The notes under the pieces were generated by a model. It saw nothing but the letters and a program-made list of their open reading frames with translations, was not told the DNA's origin and did no database searches. From assembly GCA_030435675.1 (NCBI GenBank), contig CM059623.1, positions 1,700,012-1,764,011 on the forward strand: a stretch of DNA of 64,000 nucleotides, given 5' to 3'. A program made the translations under genes and the position numbers. The stretch's first letter is position 1; every line of letters starts with the position of its first letter. This DNA comes from Steinernema hermaphroditum. Lineage: Eukaryota; Nematoda; Chromadorea; Rhabditida; Steinernematidae. Of the stretch, positions 40,239 through 51,190 are shown one piece after another.

Positions 40239-41203
40239 CTAATCCATGCGTTCATTGAACGCGATACCTCGAAGCAGGTCAGCGACATTGCCATCCGTCA
40301 AGTAATGCTCAACTACGCGCAAGATCCTTTCGTCAGCTAGCATATAACGTTTCCTCTTTTTCGGTGGTTCCTCTCCGCGCAACATAGCTTCGTATGTCAA
40401 ATCTCTACCTTTCTGAGCACGGCGAAGAGCATCGATAAACAACCAAATTGTCGGATGATCCACTTGGACTTCTGACTGCAGTCGGCGATGAGCGGCTTCA
40501 GCATAGTTATTCGTGCGGTCCTCGCTGTTCATCACTCGATCGTGCACACTCCACATAGAAATGGGAAACGTAGGAGGTCGACGGTTGAGAGTACGTGGAT
40601 TAAGCCTGCCAACGTACGTGTCTTCGAAGTAATTCAGCACTGGCACCAGTTCTGGTGGGAGAATAGCTTCTAAGGTATCTATTCCTTCCTCCACATCTTC
40701 TGGTTTCAGGAAGCTCAGAGCAACAATTGATCGGCATTTTATAGCAAACTCTGGGTCTTGCACGTAGTTTCTTGTTAGTCCGGCTTCACTCACATGCTTC
40801 TTGATGTTGTGACACAAGTGATACAGGCAGCCGTTCACTTGGATGCTTCGGAAAATTGACTTGAATGCATTAACCGCTGCGAGTTCGAAGTCAACAGAAA
40901 CAGTATCCGGTTGGAAGGCAGGAAACCGATTCACAAGTGCTCGAAGCAGATGGGAGTATGTTTCTTCGCTCTTATCTGGTAGCAGAGCGTAGAGGATCGG
41001 AAACACGAATCCTCTCTTCTCAGCAAGCAAACAGTAGACCTGCTTGAACAACGGTGGCGTAATTGAAAATGTTCCATCGGCGAAAATTTTCTTCATGTCA
41101 CTGGCCCAGGAAAAGTTTTCCTCTCTTTTTCTTTTCGCGATCTTCTTGCAGCCGTGGTGGATGCGTCTTCCGATGACTTGCTGCTGGATCAGAGACAGTT
41201 AGC
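40239..41203 (-). pseudogene. MULE-type transposase, C-terminal part
   Basis: The frame extends from a possible acceptor (ATCCAG, ~41,200) through ATG 41096 to the stop at 40239. Motifs of the MULE transposase domain: IFADGTFSITPPLFKQVY (first Asp), LYALLPDKSEETYSHLLRAL, VSVDFELAAVNAFKSIF (second Asp), GCLYHLCHNIKKHV, and a downstream ERTNNY-type segment (NSEDRTNNYAEAAHRRL). The upstream FLYWCH zinc finger that usually precedes this domain was not found. It may be a truncated element or an exon of a domesticated gene. It lies between two gag-like units on the same strand. Confidence 0.65.
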
Positions 41204-41381
41204 ACTGTAATGCTTTGCAATTAACATAACAATCAAAAGAAATGAGGTTCAAAGAAGGTCGCAGACACATTTGTCGCGACACTCCCGGCCCAGAAAAGAG
41301 GTGAAATAAGTGATAAGTCTTCCGGTAAATGGAAGTTCCCATGGATGCTAAGTGAATGGGAGGATGAGAGACGTAAACTAA

Positions 41382-43974
41382 CTATTGCTCCGACGAGCCA
41401 TCGTCTTGCGCATCTTCTAATTCCTTTTCGAAATCGGCGTTGTTTCTCGCATCGATGCGATTCTTGTGCTTCTTCACTTGCTTAGGAACCGACTTCAAGC
41501 GATTGACCGCTCCAGGGCCTGCCTTGTCCAGAGGTTTCGTGTCTTCCTTTCGGCCTCCTTTCGCCGCTTTCTTCAACAGGATGTGCGGTTCGCCTGCGCT
41601 TGCTTCTTCGCTGCGTCTCTTCGGTGCACGGTGATCGGGCTTCCCGGTCTTGACGATTGAGAGACGGCTGCATATGGATCCCTTGCCGCTGGACTGACCT
41701 ACACTCGTGTCGCACGAGCCTGCCGCCCCGAGATTTCTGTTGCGTTGAGTGGACATGTTCTTCTTCGTTTCTTGTTCAAATACTTTGATACGTTCTTTGA
41801 ATTGGAGTTGGTCCTTCGCCTCGCACTCCGCGCGCAAGACATTCAAGCGTTCTTCGTTGTTCTTTGCAGCGCTCTTGTTTTTTTGACTGCTTGTTCTCCC
41901 TCGGAGTTCGGATTTCGGCGTTCAGCCTCTTGTGGTTCTCGTTCCCACTATTCCTCGAGTCTTTCATCTCCTTCAGCGTCGCTTTGAACTGCTCCACTAG
42001 TTGCACGCGTTCCTGCTCCATCTGTCGCATCTTTTCGGCCATGTCTTTCTTCAGCTCCCGGTTCTGGTTCTGCAGTTCACGGCACAGATTCTCGAGCTGC
42101 GTCTTCGTCAGCTCTGTTTTCTTCATTACGGGTTCGCTCTGTACGATCTTCTTCTCGTTCTCTAAGTTCACACAGTCGATTAAGTCGGAGTTTTCATCCG
42201 CCACTGTCATAAGGCAAGTGGTTAAGTTGGTTGCAGGATCAGCAATATCTTTGCGACCTGATATCATTGTTCCTAGAGCTGTAGGCACAACAAACAATCC
42301 AGAAGGCAACTGTTGCGGCGCTCCACGGCAAAGCTGCCAGAAATAATCAGTGCCAATGAGCAAGTCTGGCTTGCGTTTCTTCAGCAGTTCCTTCTTGCTC
42401 TCGGATAGTTGGACTTGCATTTTCGAAATAGCGTTGCGATCTTCTTCAGTCAGTTCTGGGCGTTGAATCCAATCACCCATAATTTCAGCCTTTTCAACGG
42501 CTTGGATCGTCATCTTCTTGCTGTTCATAAGTGTGACGTCCATTTCCTTGACGTTGCAGCGCTCGGTGCTTGTTCGACTCTGTCCAAATCCGATAGTTGC
42601 GATGTTTGTCGATCCAACTGTGGGAAGTCGGAGTTTTTCTGCGATTTTCTTCGTGATAAACGTTCGGTTCGCAGCTGAATCCAGGACGACCGTTAGCTTC
42701 TCAAAGATTCTTCCAGTTGAATCTGAAACGATAGCTGTACCCGCGAGAATATACGAATTCACATCCGCAGGTTTAAGTTTAGACTCATCAACTACGCAGA
42801 GTTGATGAGCTACGTTACTGCGCTCTCCAACGCTCTTCCTATATGTTTCATTTCCTTTCGCCTGGCACAGACTTGAGTGATGATTTCCTTCGCATTTGGG
42901 GCACGGCTTCTGACGGCATTCAGGTTGCGCGTGGCCGGGCAAAAGGCACTGGAAACACAACTGCTTCTTTCGGGCGGCATTCTTGCGGTCGAAACTGCTC
43001 TTGTAAGTTGTGCAATTCATGGCGCGATGGCCGGCGCCGTTGCAGAGCCGACATGTATTCACGATGAACGGCTTGGCTTCAGGATTTGGCTTCCACGCGC
43101 CAAATCTGTTTAAGTTCTGCTCAGGACTATCATGTCCAATACGTGAGCCGTTCATCCTGTTTGGAAAGTTTCGACGTCTTTCGTCATCTCTACGGTCTTC
43201 AGTCTGGATACGGGGTGGAAAGCTGAATCCTGGGCTTTTCCTTGCTTCGCCATGTCCCTCGAAACGACTGTTGCGGTTTCGGGCTTGACCATCTCCTACG
43301 ATCGCTTCTTCCGTGATATTCTCGATAAGGAGCTTGTCCAGTTCTGTGAGCTGCATCTCGCTGATGATAAGTTGTTGGTTGCCGTAATGGTCTTTAAGTC
43401 GATTCAGTGCGAGTTCGTAGTTTCCCGCTTCAACAATGTACGTCGAAATCGTACTAAGTGCTTCGCCACGTAGGCTCTGACGTAAGCATTCGAATTTGTC
43501 CAATTTCGAATATGGACCGCTGTCCACTCGTTCCTTGAACGACGCATAAAAGTTCGGCCAATCCCAGGCCCTCCCAGTGAACACTGGTAGGCTAAGTTGG
43601 GGCAATCTTGGCGCGATTTCCGAACCAAGTGCGTTGCTGCCTTTCACAACCGACTTTGGAGATGTACGCACGTTGTACACTTCATCTTCCAAGTCGTTGA
43701 TTAAGTCTCTGCTCTCCATAAGTACCTTGTCAGCTTCTTCAATCAGTTCGTTCCATTTGATATCATCGATGGAATTGCTGTTGGTGATTTCTTGTCTTGC
43801 GTCAGCAATGTTGGCTTTCAATTCGTTGCTGGTTGAACACATTCGCTTGATCGTTTGTTCCAAGCGTTCAACGTACTGCTGAGTGTCTTGAACCTTCCAT
43901 GTCGGCATTTCTTCTTGGAAGTCTTCAATTCGTTTCTTCGCCCTGTTCACGGTACGCAGCAGGTGCTTGTCCAT
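41382..43974 (-). pseudogene. Bel/Pao-like gag-protease gene lacking polymerase; one frame break
   Basis: From ATG 43974. The N-terminal coiled coil (RVNRAKKRIEDFQEE ... RLEQTIKRM) leads into a DUF1759 gag core (LPVFTGRAWDWPNFYASFK ... LRQSLRGEALSTI ... LNRLKDHYGN). Three zinc knuckles follow (CRLCNGAGHRAMNC, CFQCLLPGHAQPEC, CPKCEGNHHSSLC). Then comes a retropepsin-like domain with DSA at the active site (VVLDSAANRTFITKKIAEKL) and the Pao-type LLIGTDYFWQL...MISGR segment. Instead of reverse transcriptase, a long charged coiled coil (LENLCRELQNQNRELKKDM...) follows. The frame breaks at a run of seven A (minus strand; T at 41,878-41,884), and coding-like sequence continues in the other frame to 41382 with a basic then acidic tail. 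Break may be mutation, sequencing error or recoding. Confidence 0.7.
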
Positions 43975-44639
43975 CGTAAGCACGTAAAATAAGTTAACAC
44001 AAATGACGATAAGTTGTTCGGAACCTGCCCAACTTTACCCATTTAGATGAGGGCTATGGTGTCTTGCTGCCCGCAGGGCTATGGTGATGGTGTTTTCGGG
44101 GTGAGTGTTCGACCCCACGTCTTAATCCATATTCTATGATTTGGACATGGGTGGGAAAAGTCGTCAGAGTCAGCCAGTAGTCCGGAATCTTGGGCAGGAA
44201 GGCTGAGCTGAGGGGAGTTTTGAGCCGAAGGGAGTTTGGCTTCTTCACGAACTCGAGCAAACGCTGTTCTACTTCCTCTTCGAACACCCTATGGCAGTCA
44301 GTCGTGAGAGACTTGCAAAACGGGCTGCACAAATAGATTGGGCCTTCAAACCTAATTTTTTGAACCCTCGAATAGCGCCCACCCCTGAAACCAAACCGGA
44401 CACGCTCGTTTTGTTACAAGTTATATAGAAGTCTAGTAAAAAGTATGGATTTTTTGTGATCTTACACATTATTCATCATAGAGTTTTCAAGGGTTGAAGC
44501 TACATGCAAAGTGACCGAAAAAAGACGAACAATGGACATTGAAACGTATTTATCTCCCTAGAATACAGCTGGAATAGAATAAAGCTATGATTTATTATTG
44601 GCAGGATGATACAATACAATTAAAACACACTGTGCATTA
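43975..44639. other. Intergenic with short repeats
   Basis: 44,040-44,100 has two GCCCGCAGGGCTATGGTG units of the SINE tail. 44,195-44,255 matches 18,880-18,945. No gene seen; the minus frames here lack support. Confidence 0.45.
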
Positions 44640-45234
44640 CTATTGAGCTGGTAACTGACCAAAGTTCGTCGGACAATCTGCCTCTTCTTCAAAGGCGCTG
44701 AGAAAATCGAGGCCAAGATAGCTGAAATCTATTTTGCTGCCAATTCCTCGGTAAGGGGTGACGGTGCACCGGATGCACTTTCCCTAAATCACTATTATGT
44801 ACTCAAATTATTACTCGAAATAATACTAGCGATTTGGAAGTGAGACAATGATTATAGTCGCTATACTCATTAATCAGTGACTCAAAATGACTCTCATTAA
44901 CTACTGAAACCTACCTCCTCTTCGACACCGCATCGGTGTGTGATCACTAGATACGGCTGTCCCGTGAACGCCTTATCCTCATGAAGTTCGAACCAGCCGA
45001 AGTTATCCGAATAGGTGCTGCTGTGGAAATCATCGGCGAAGACTAAACGTGGAAATAAATGGAATATTAAGAACGCTGTGCACACATACAGTAGTGATAT
45101 TCGTACAACTCCACTAACGCTCCCTTGTAGATCAGCCGCTGGCACAGAAGTATCCCGTTTACTTCCACATGCCGCATTTCCTCTTGGGCAAGCGCAACGA
45201 AAGCGAACATTGAAAGAACGATGATAGTCTTCAT
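44640..45234 (-). CDS. Transthyretin-like (TTL) secreted protein
   Basis: Minus-strand exons: 45234 to ~45,105, ~45,058 to ~44,916, and ~44,784 to 44640; introns ~46 and ~130 bp. The signal peptide starts MKTIIVLSMFAFVALAQ. Then come VEVNGILLCQRLIYKGALVE (strand A/B with the first conserved Cys), LYEYHY, SDNFGWFELHED (the family's D..G.FEL motif) and PYLVITHRC. The last exon has KCIRCTVTPY..IGSK, YLGLDFLS and a final Cys. Order and cysteines match the nematode-specific TTL family (length usually ~130-150 aa). Members are secreted; one clears apoptotic cells by bridging phosphatidylserine, and others are abundant in parasite secretions. A minus-strand AATAAA lies ~45 bp past the stop. A broken relative is at 51,557. 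Confidence 0.85.
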
Positions 45235-46146
45235 TGCGGAAGTAACAAGGGAAAGGTATAGTGTCGAAACTGAAATGCATACATGGAAAAACGTCATCTG
45301 GACTTAACTACGACTGACGCACGACCTGCACGAATACAGTGGGATTTCCAACCCTCAAACAGCAGCCACCCTTCAAACCGATCCGCCTTGAAGGGAGCAA
45401 AGAAAACACAAATCAACTGTTATCAGTCTAGGCGGGCATCTTCGAGAGACAGGCCTGGCGTTCCAGGTCTTCTGGGGGCCGATGAAGGACGTTAGTCCAA
45501 AGTGGACACAAAAATATTACTATTTGATGTGTAAACGTCAAATAATGGGGTGCCAACGGCAACAGCAAAAGAAAAAAATTCGATTCTTCCGTGGCTGATA
45601 AGTCGACGTCCCTCACCGATAGGAATGACAGCTTTATCAGACACCGTCAGCTCAAAGAGGAACAGCATGCCTCGTTCTATCTGGAATGCAGCAGTCCGCG
45701 TCGATGTCGGCGAACGCCTTTGCGCGATCTTTGACTGAGTGTTCTTTCATCGGACGCAATCAGACGTTCGACGACATAATCAATAATTCCTCAAGAACGA
45801 CAGAGTATCCTCCATATCAGAGCAACCGTAGTCAGAAAGAAACAAGTGGAATGCAATCGCTGTATACAAACCAACAGTATACAATCGCTTCCCGATATAA
45901 AAGCTTCCCACTGACTGTTTGTTTACAAATGCCCCCTCGCCTTTGCACTTTACAACACGGCTGGTTGCGGAGACGGCGGCGAACGTCCATTTTTTATACA
46001 TGCACTTTGTATCGCCTATCGTTCCATTCGCACGTGCGCCTCTCGTTTCCTTGTAGCTGTCCATTTCGTCCAGTATTACACCGTATTCGATTCGATGTGG
46101 TTGGGAAACCCTACTTACCACTAAGTGGCAACTGTGGCTTCTATGT
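45235..46146. other. Intergenic, no confident gene
   Basis: 45,440-45,490 matches repeat R2 (GGCCTGGCGTTCCAGGTCTTCTGGG). Overlapping frames at 45,686-46,192 (+) and 45,780-46,121 (-) are both open; neither shows a domain. The minus one (VGLYTAIAFHLFLSDYGCSD) could be an exon downstream of the next feature. Confidence 0.35.
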
Positions 46147-46368
46147 TCAAAAATCCAATCGAAAAAGTAACAAGGCTCTTAATATCGGTTGATGACTGAA
46201 CAGACGCGTGTTTATCAACATCTTAACTATTTTGTGATGCTCAAAATGTAGAATTTCCAGTTTTATCTCTTCAGTCAACGGCATTACGGCGTCCAAAACA
46301 CCATTATCGCGCAAAAGAGAGTAAATATTGGGTTGAAAAGCTGAAAATAGCGCATTTTTGATTTCCAT
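46147..46368 (-). CDS. Short hypothetical protein or first exon
   Basis: 73 codons from ATG 46368 (MEIKNALFSAFQPNIYSLLR ... PLTEEIKLEILHFEHHKIV). The predicted helices and codon use look coding. It ends in a stop after a hydrophobic LLLFRLDF run that may be read-through into an intron. No family recognised. Confidence 0.3.
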   Translation of the reverse strand: MEIKNALFSAFQPNIYSLLRDNGVLDAVMPLTEEIKLEILHFEHHKIVKMLINTRLFSHQPILRALLLFRLDF

Positions 46369-46384
46369 CTCCTATTTTCTCACT

Positions 46385-46915
46385 CGTGTCACGGTGGTGA
46401 GCGGTCGGTCCCTCCGGTCGCTCTTTGAGCGTCTGGTTGGTCTGATGGCAAACCCTATGGCATCTGTGAGTTTTCCGGCTTCCAGAGGGAATTGGGACAC
46501 CCGGAAGCCGTAGTCCCACCACCGCTGATAACAAGATGTCCGACGCCAGGAATCCAGCTGCGTGAGAAGTCACCCGGAAGGTCGCCGACGCTCTGAGGAC
46601 GCCACCACCAGCGAAGACGCAACACCCGAACCACGGAATCATCTCTCCGAAGCAGATGCGAGCTCAGAAGCCTCCTCTGTGCCGCAAACGCCCCGAAAAG
46701 AAATATTCCGTCACCGTTTCTGGATTTTCGCCGATTCGCAGATGCCCCATGAAGCGCGCCGTCTACGACCGGTTCGACGACTACACCACACCAGGGATGA
46801 AGCTGGCTGCAAAGTGATATCCTCTGTTGTCTATTTCCGGTGTCGTGCAAGGCGCAATGCCTTGGATTCACGAAATAAAGTAAGTAAGTAAGTAAGTAAG
46901 TAAGTATTTTCGCAC
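46385..46915 (+). repeat. R1 repeat with (GTAA)n tail
   Basis: Same order of blocks as 7190-7690. It ends in the hairpin CAAGGCGCAATGCCTTG (46,848-46,864), GAAATAAA, and seven GTAA units instead of CGTGAAAGT. Confidence 0.7.
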
Positions 46916-47039
46916 TGTGTAACCCTGGGACAAGAGTTACTGCTTTCGTACAGGCAATTGATTCTCTTCCCAAACTGTGCGCTGTTCTCCGTATTTTTTG
47001 AACTATGTTATGTTCATGGTCTGCGAAGTTCCGCCTCAC

Positions 47040-47230
47040 GATTCGAAATCCCAGACAACTGATCCCATGGACGACTGATCCCATGGACGACTGATCCCAT
47101 GGACGACTGATCCCATGGACGACTGATCCCATGGACAACTGATCCCATGGATGACTGATCCCATGGATGACTGATCCTATGGATGACTGATCCCATGGAC
47201 GACTGATCCTATGGACGACTGATCCCACGA
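47040..47230. repeat. 16-bp minisatellite GACGACTGATCCCATG
   Basis: About twelve units in a row with single-base variants (GACAACTG, GATGACTG, ATCCTATG). Because 16 is not a multiple of three, each frame cycles through the same peptide repeat, and the 257-codon minus frame covering it is spurious. Confidence 0.85.
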
Positions 47231-47859
47231 AGCAGCCATATAAGCCCTCCTTTCAAGTTCGTACGTGGTCTTACAGCGACCATTTGACGACATGCCGTAC
47301 CGTATAAGTACATTCTATTTTCACACAGTTACTTTGTATCCCTAGGTCCATATGATAAATTACTTGTGTTCATTGCTTCCGATATCATGTTGTCACTTTT
47401 TGCTTAACGATTATTCGCCGACCTTCGTTTATTTCGTTTAGTTCAGATGGCGCAGTTCATAGAGTCTCAGCGTGGTTGTGACAAGCTTCATTATTTGAGA
47501 TACATTTACGCCAAGAAGCGTTGAGTTGCTTTATCGCGTCCATTGGGAGACCCTCAGAATTTAACACTTGTGCAGCATATGAGAGAGCCGAGACAAAACT
47601 GCTTTGAGACATGTAGACTTCGGGTACGTGACTGTCTCAAAGACGAATGTGTACACTTTAGGCAGCTGGTGATTGATTCTAGCGGTCAATTTTCTCTTCT
47701 TTCTTCAGCTTTTTGATTCTGGTCGGAACAAACGTGGCAAAGCCGAAAGCATCCATTAGCCCTTTAGTGACGGATCGATGGCTAAACCAGAGATTCCAAA
47801 TGAACCGAAGCCGGACCTGAGCCGGACCTGAGCCAAGGTCCGGCGTATCCCCCCTCAAA
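47231..47859. other. Intergenic, nothing firm
   Basis: A 62-codon minus frame at 47,679-47,867 (FIWNLWFSHRSVTKGLMDAF, basic end) looks partly coding but lacks splice or domain support. 47,810-47,840 has two GAGCCGGACCT copies. Confidence 0.3.
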
Positions 47860-48840
47860 TACAACACCTGAAAGCTGAATCGCTAATCGATCATACATGA
47901 CCACCTCCGAAAGGCGGCAATCCGTTGAATGATCTTTTTCAGCGTCTGACTTCGAGGCTTATTTCAGTTCATGTTCTTCAAGCGCAGCGACCAAAGTGAT
48001 CCTCGATTCATCAATTGCAGGCTCGTTTCAGGTTTCATTTCTGTTCATCTTGGTTCATCGGAGGTTATCCATGAATGTTGCGAGACGCGACTGAACAGCG
48101 GAACACGCCGCGGCTGCTCTAAATTGTTAAAAAACGGCGCGCCAATCGATGAGAACGTCGGCTGTCGCAACATTTCGCGGCGGCGGCCGCTGAAAAATCG
48201 ATCGGAGATGTTTGTGTATATAGTCTCTTTTTTCAGGTAATCAAACCGATCAATCGATGTCGACAACTTCACTGAGCCAGAACATTTTCAAAATGTGAGT
48301 CCTTATTGATATTGCTATCAAAATGAAACTTTTCCCATTCCACCATTTACCGAGTCAACGACATTATGCCGTTAAATCCTGATTAAAGGATATTATGACC
48401 GTTCCCTTCAAGCATTTTTGGACAGTTAACAAAGTTCAGAATTTAGCTATAACATGCACAATTATGATAGATCCACTCTAGTTTTCTCGCTCTCTTTGTC
48501 TCTGTTTTGACCGCCGTTCCACTATCGGTGAGTAACGTCGACTCCTTATCAGGCGCGGAAGAAGCAAATGCGTTTTTGTCGTTAGCAGGTTTTTAATAGA
48601 ACCATGTCCTCAGCGCACGTGAAAAAACTATACTTTCCGAATTTCCTCCTGAATGACCACTCCTCTCATACATAGGACGCAATGATTGCTTGCGAAGAAC
48701 CTTGATTTGTCCCTTATCGATTTTCGCATCGGTCACCTTATGCTCAACTCAACAGTATGCCAAAGAGACTCTTACAGATCTCAATGAATCACGGAGGCTA
48801 CACCGCTTATTAGTGTCGTTGTTTGTGGTTATTTAAATGC
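47860..48840 (+). repeat. X repeat, copy 1 (~1 kb), uninterrupted
   Basis: Matches 53,010-53,745 plus 54,510-54,690 at ~90% or more by eye. Landmarks: CAACACCTGAAAG, GGAACACGCCGCGGCTGCTC, AACGGCGCGCCAATCGATGAG, GACAGTTAACAAAGTTCAG, CTTAACTCAACAGTATGCC. It shows the empty site CATACATAGGACGC where copy 2 has a MITE. Confidence 0.75.
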
Positions 48841-48954
48841 TTAACTTAGTGTGATCATAATGTCATCATTGCAATCATAATGTCATCATTGTCATGCTTC
48901 ATGCCGATTCCCAGAAGCCCCATGAAGCATCATTGCAATGGAAGTTTATCCCCT

Positions 48955-49440
48955 ATATAACAGAGAACCGACGGGTCCGTTGGTCTGTGTGTGTGTGTTT
49001 TTTTTTCGTGAGCACGAAGAAAACACCCACACAAAATAAGGAACCCGAGGGGAACCGAACCCGACACCGCCCGCTTACAAATAGAGAACGTTCGCAATGA
49101 GCCACACAGACAGTTGAGATGGTAGCGCTTTACTTCCACTATGTCTCTGGCGATGCTCGGCTTTGAGTTTTTTTGCTGTTTGTGAGTGATTTTTTGCCTA
49201 TTTTGTAACAAGCAGAGTTTTCGGTTCGAGTTTCCCGAAACTTTACAGTTTTTTGGCCAACTTCAGCCACATACATGATCGCCAATCCTGCCGCCCGCAG
49301 GGCTATGGTGTCTCCATCCGAAAAGCCGTCAGGCCTTTCGTGTGTTTACCGCCGGTAGGCTACTGGTATCTTGCCGCCCGCAGAGCTTCTTGGCTTTCAG
49401 TAACTGGAGGGCGCGAATTCGCGCGCAGCCGCGTTTATTA
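48955..49440 (-). repeat. tRNA-derived SINE (family S)
   Basis: Shares GAGAACCGACGGGTCCGTTGGTCTG..., the GGAACCGAACC (B-box complement) and CGCAATGAGCCAC (A-box complement) blocks, the GCCGCCCGCAGGGCTA units, and the end GAATTCGCGCGCAGCCG. Confidence 0.65.
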
Positions 49441-49677
49441 ACATTATGGTCCATTATTTAACCCCCTCATTCTATTCTGAGTTCTGAATTTCTCTGATAT
49501 CGGTGTTGTGGCCAAGGGCGGGGCTAAAAGAGCATTTCATCTAGGTAGAGATTTATTTAGAGTGATATTTATCTAAATTTCTAAATTTTATTATTTTTGC
49601 AACTAAGGTAACGGATTTCACAGATACATTCGTGAAATGCGTGAGCTTTATTCACTGTTACAACATTATTCTTCTAG

Positions 49678-50112
49678 AAGCCATCCCATCTCAAAGCTTT
49701 ATCGAACATTTGCGGAAACATCTTGTTTTCCCAGAAGATTTGAACACGAGAGCAAAGAGAGCAGGCAAATCCGATGAACAAGCTGGCCTCAAGGAAAGAT
49801 ACACATTCTTTCGCAACGTAAACTGCGATAAGTACGTTCTGCCCTTCAAAGACGACTAACGGATCTGCAACGTAATAATTATGTGCACTAAGTTCTTGAA
49901 CTGATCATATTTCCAGAATTCGTATTCGGTATTTAATCCACACTTCCTCCTATGGGCAGCAAGCGGCTCCATATATCGAAAACTTTCTCGGCAAGTTTTT
50001 CGTACATTTATAGTGAAGAAGTAGACATGACGATATTACAGAAAATCCAGATTTCGTGAAGTTTCCTGATGCAATCAGCAGGAGCACTCGCAAACTGGTC
50101 TGGAGAAGATAG
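49678..50112 (+). CDS. Hypothetical gene, last exons
   Basis: Exons ~49,678-49,831, 49,917-49,990 and 50,042-50,112 join in frame: AIPSQSFIEHLRKHLVFPED ... FFRNVNCDK / IRIRYLIHTSSYGQQAAPYI / ENPDFVKFPDAISRSTRKLV..., then TAG. Introns are 85 and 51 bp; the second uses a GC donor (GCAAGT). The 5' start is unresolved; the frame is open upstream to an acceptor near 49,623. No family recognised. Confidence 0.4.
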
Positions 50113-50208
50113 ACAATAGGCTCAGCAAACGACGTAGCGATCTGAAGGAATGTTTTGAGGTGGGGTGTTCATTTCATTCATTGTTTATATTAGTTTTAGG
50201 GCCGAAAA

Positions 50209-50421
50209 ATGGACGACGACGACGCACTAAAAGATGTATGTCATAGTTGGTGCATTTACTCGAAATGCGGAGCAGTGCATGGCGTCCAACATAATCCTTC
50301 TCATCATAAGGTATGGGAAAAGGCACAACTGTCGTGTGTAATGTGGATTCTTTATAGGGAGCAGCTACGAAACTTTGTATACGCCCGTTTTACGAAAGGT
50401 ATGGCTTCTTTCATTTATTAG
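50209..50421 (+). other. Possible small gene starting MDDDDALKD
   Basis: Acceptor ATTAGTTTTAG lies nine bases before the ATG at 50,209. The first nine codons end at a GTATGT donor. Further GT...AG pairs at ~50,310-50,359 could join EQLRNFVYARF. The chain cannot be settled. It may be part of the preceding gene's cluster. Confidence 0.2.
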
Positions 50422-50559
50422 GTTATAATGAGTCCCTGGGTCTGTGAAAGTAAGACGTGCCTAACATACATTGTGTTGGATTGTTAGGGCCACCCGAAGA
50501 CCATGTCATTGGGAGATTTTGCTGTCAGTACGTGAACGGTCAACTCTTCCTGCATATCC

Positions 50560-51065
50560 CCTATATATAAATGGAGAACCGACGGGTCCGTTGATCTGTG
50601 TGTGTGTGTGTGTTTTTCCGTGCGCACGGCGGAAACACCCACACAAAATAAGGACCCCGAGGGGAACCGAACCCGACACCGCCCGCTTACAAACAGAGAA
50701 CGTTCGCAATGAGCCACACATACAGTTGAGATGGTATTGCTTTACTTCCACTATCTCTCTGGCGATGCTAGGCTTTGAGGTTTTTTTTTGCTGTTTTTGA
50801 GTGATTTTTTGCGTATTTTGTAACCAGCAGTGTTTTCGGTTCGAGTTTCCTGAAACTTTACAGTTTTTTCGCCCACTTTAGCCATTTACATGAGCGCCAA
50901 TCTTGCCGCCCGCAGGGATGGTGTCTTGCCGCCCGCAGGGCTACAGTTTTTTTGGCCCCAACTTCAGCCCTATCCATGAGGGCCAATCTTGCCGCCCGCA
51001 GGGCTACAGGCTAATTGGCTTTTTCTACATGGAGGGCGCGAATTCGCGCGCAGCCGGGTTTATAT
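50560..51065 (-). repeat. tRNA-derived SINE (family S), longest copy
   Basis: Complement of the A box at 50,705-50,716 and of the B box at 50,663-50,673, with a GT repeat at 50,597-50,615. Three GCCGCCCGCAGGG units occur at 50,906-51,005, and the end is at GAATTCGCGCGCAGCCGGGTTTAT. Confidence 0.7.
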
Positions 51066-51190
51066 ACCATAAATTTCGAAAATTTTCGAACAATTCGCCG
51101 TCATTCTGAAGAGTCCAAATGCAAGCGTTGCGGTGAGACTAAGTCTTTAAGTAACCACAAATAATGACGCTAATAATCAGTGCATTCTCC

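Noticed and set aside
41878..41884. Programmed -1 frameshift at an A7 slippery site in the gag-protease gene
   Set aside because: The downstream coding frame is reached by a +1 shift (or one A fewer), not by the -1 shift such sites usually give; a homopolymer error or mutation is simpler.
46455..47228. 257-codon minus-strand frame with a repeated MGSVVHGISRPWDQSS-like peptide
   Set aside because: Produced by the 16-bp minisatellite running into an R1 repeat; the period is not a multiple of three and the body has no coding signal.
47040..47230. CRISPR array
   Set aside because: Units are contiguous with no unique spacers, and the sequence is from a nuclear eukaryotic genome.
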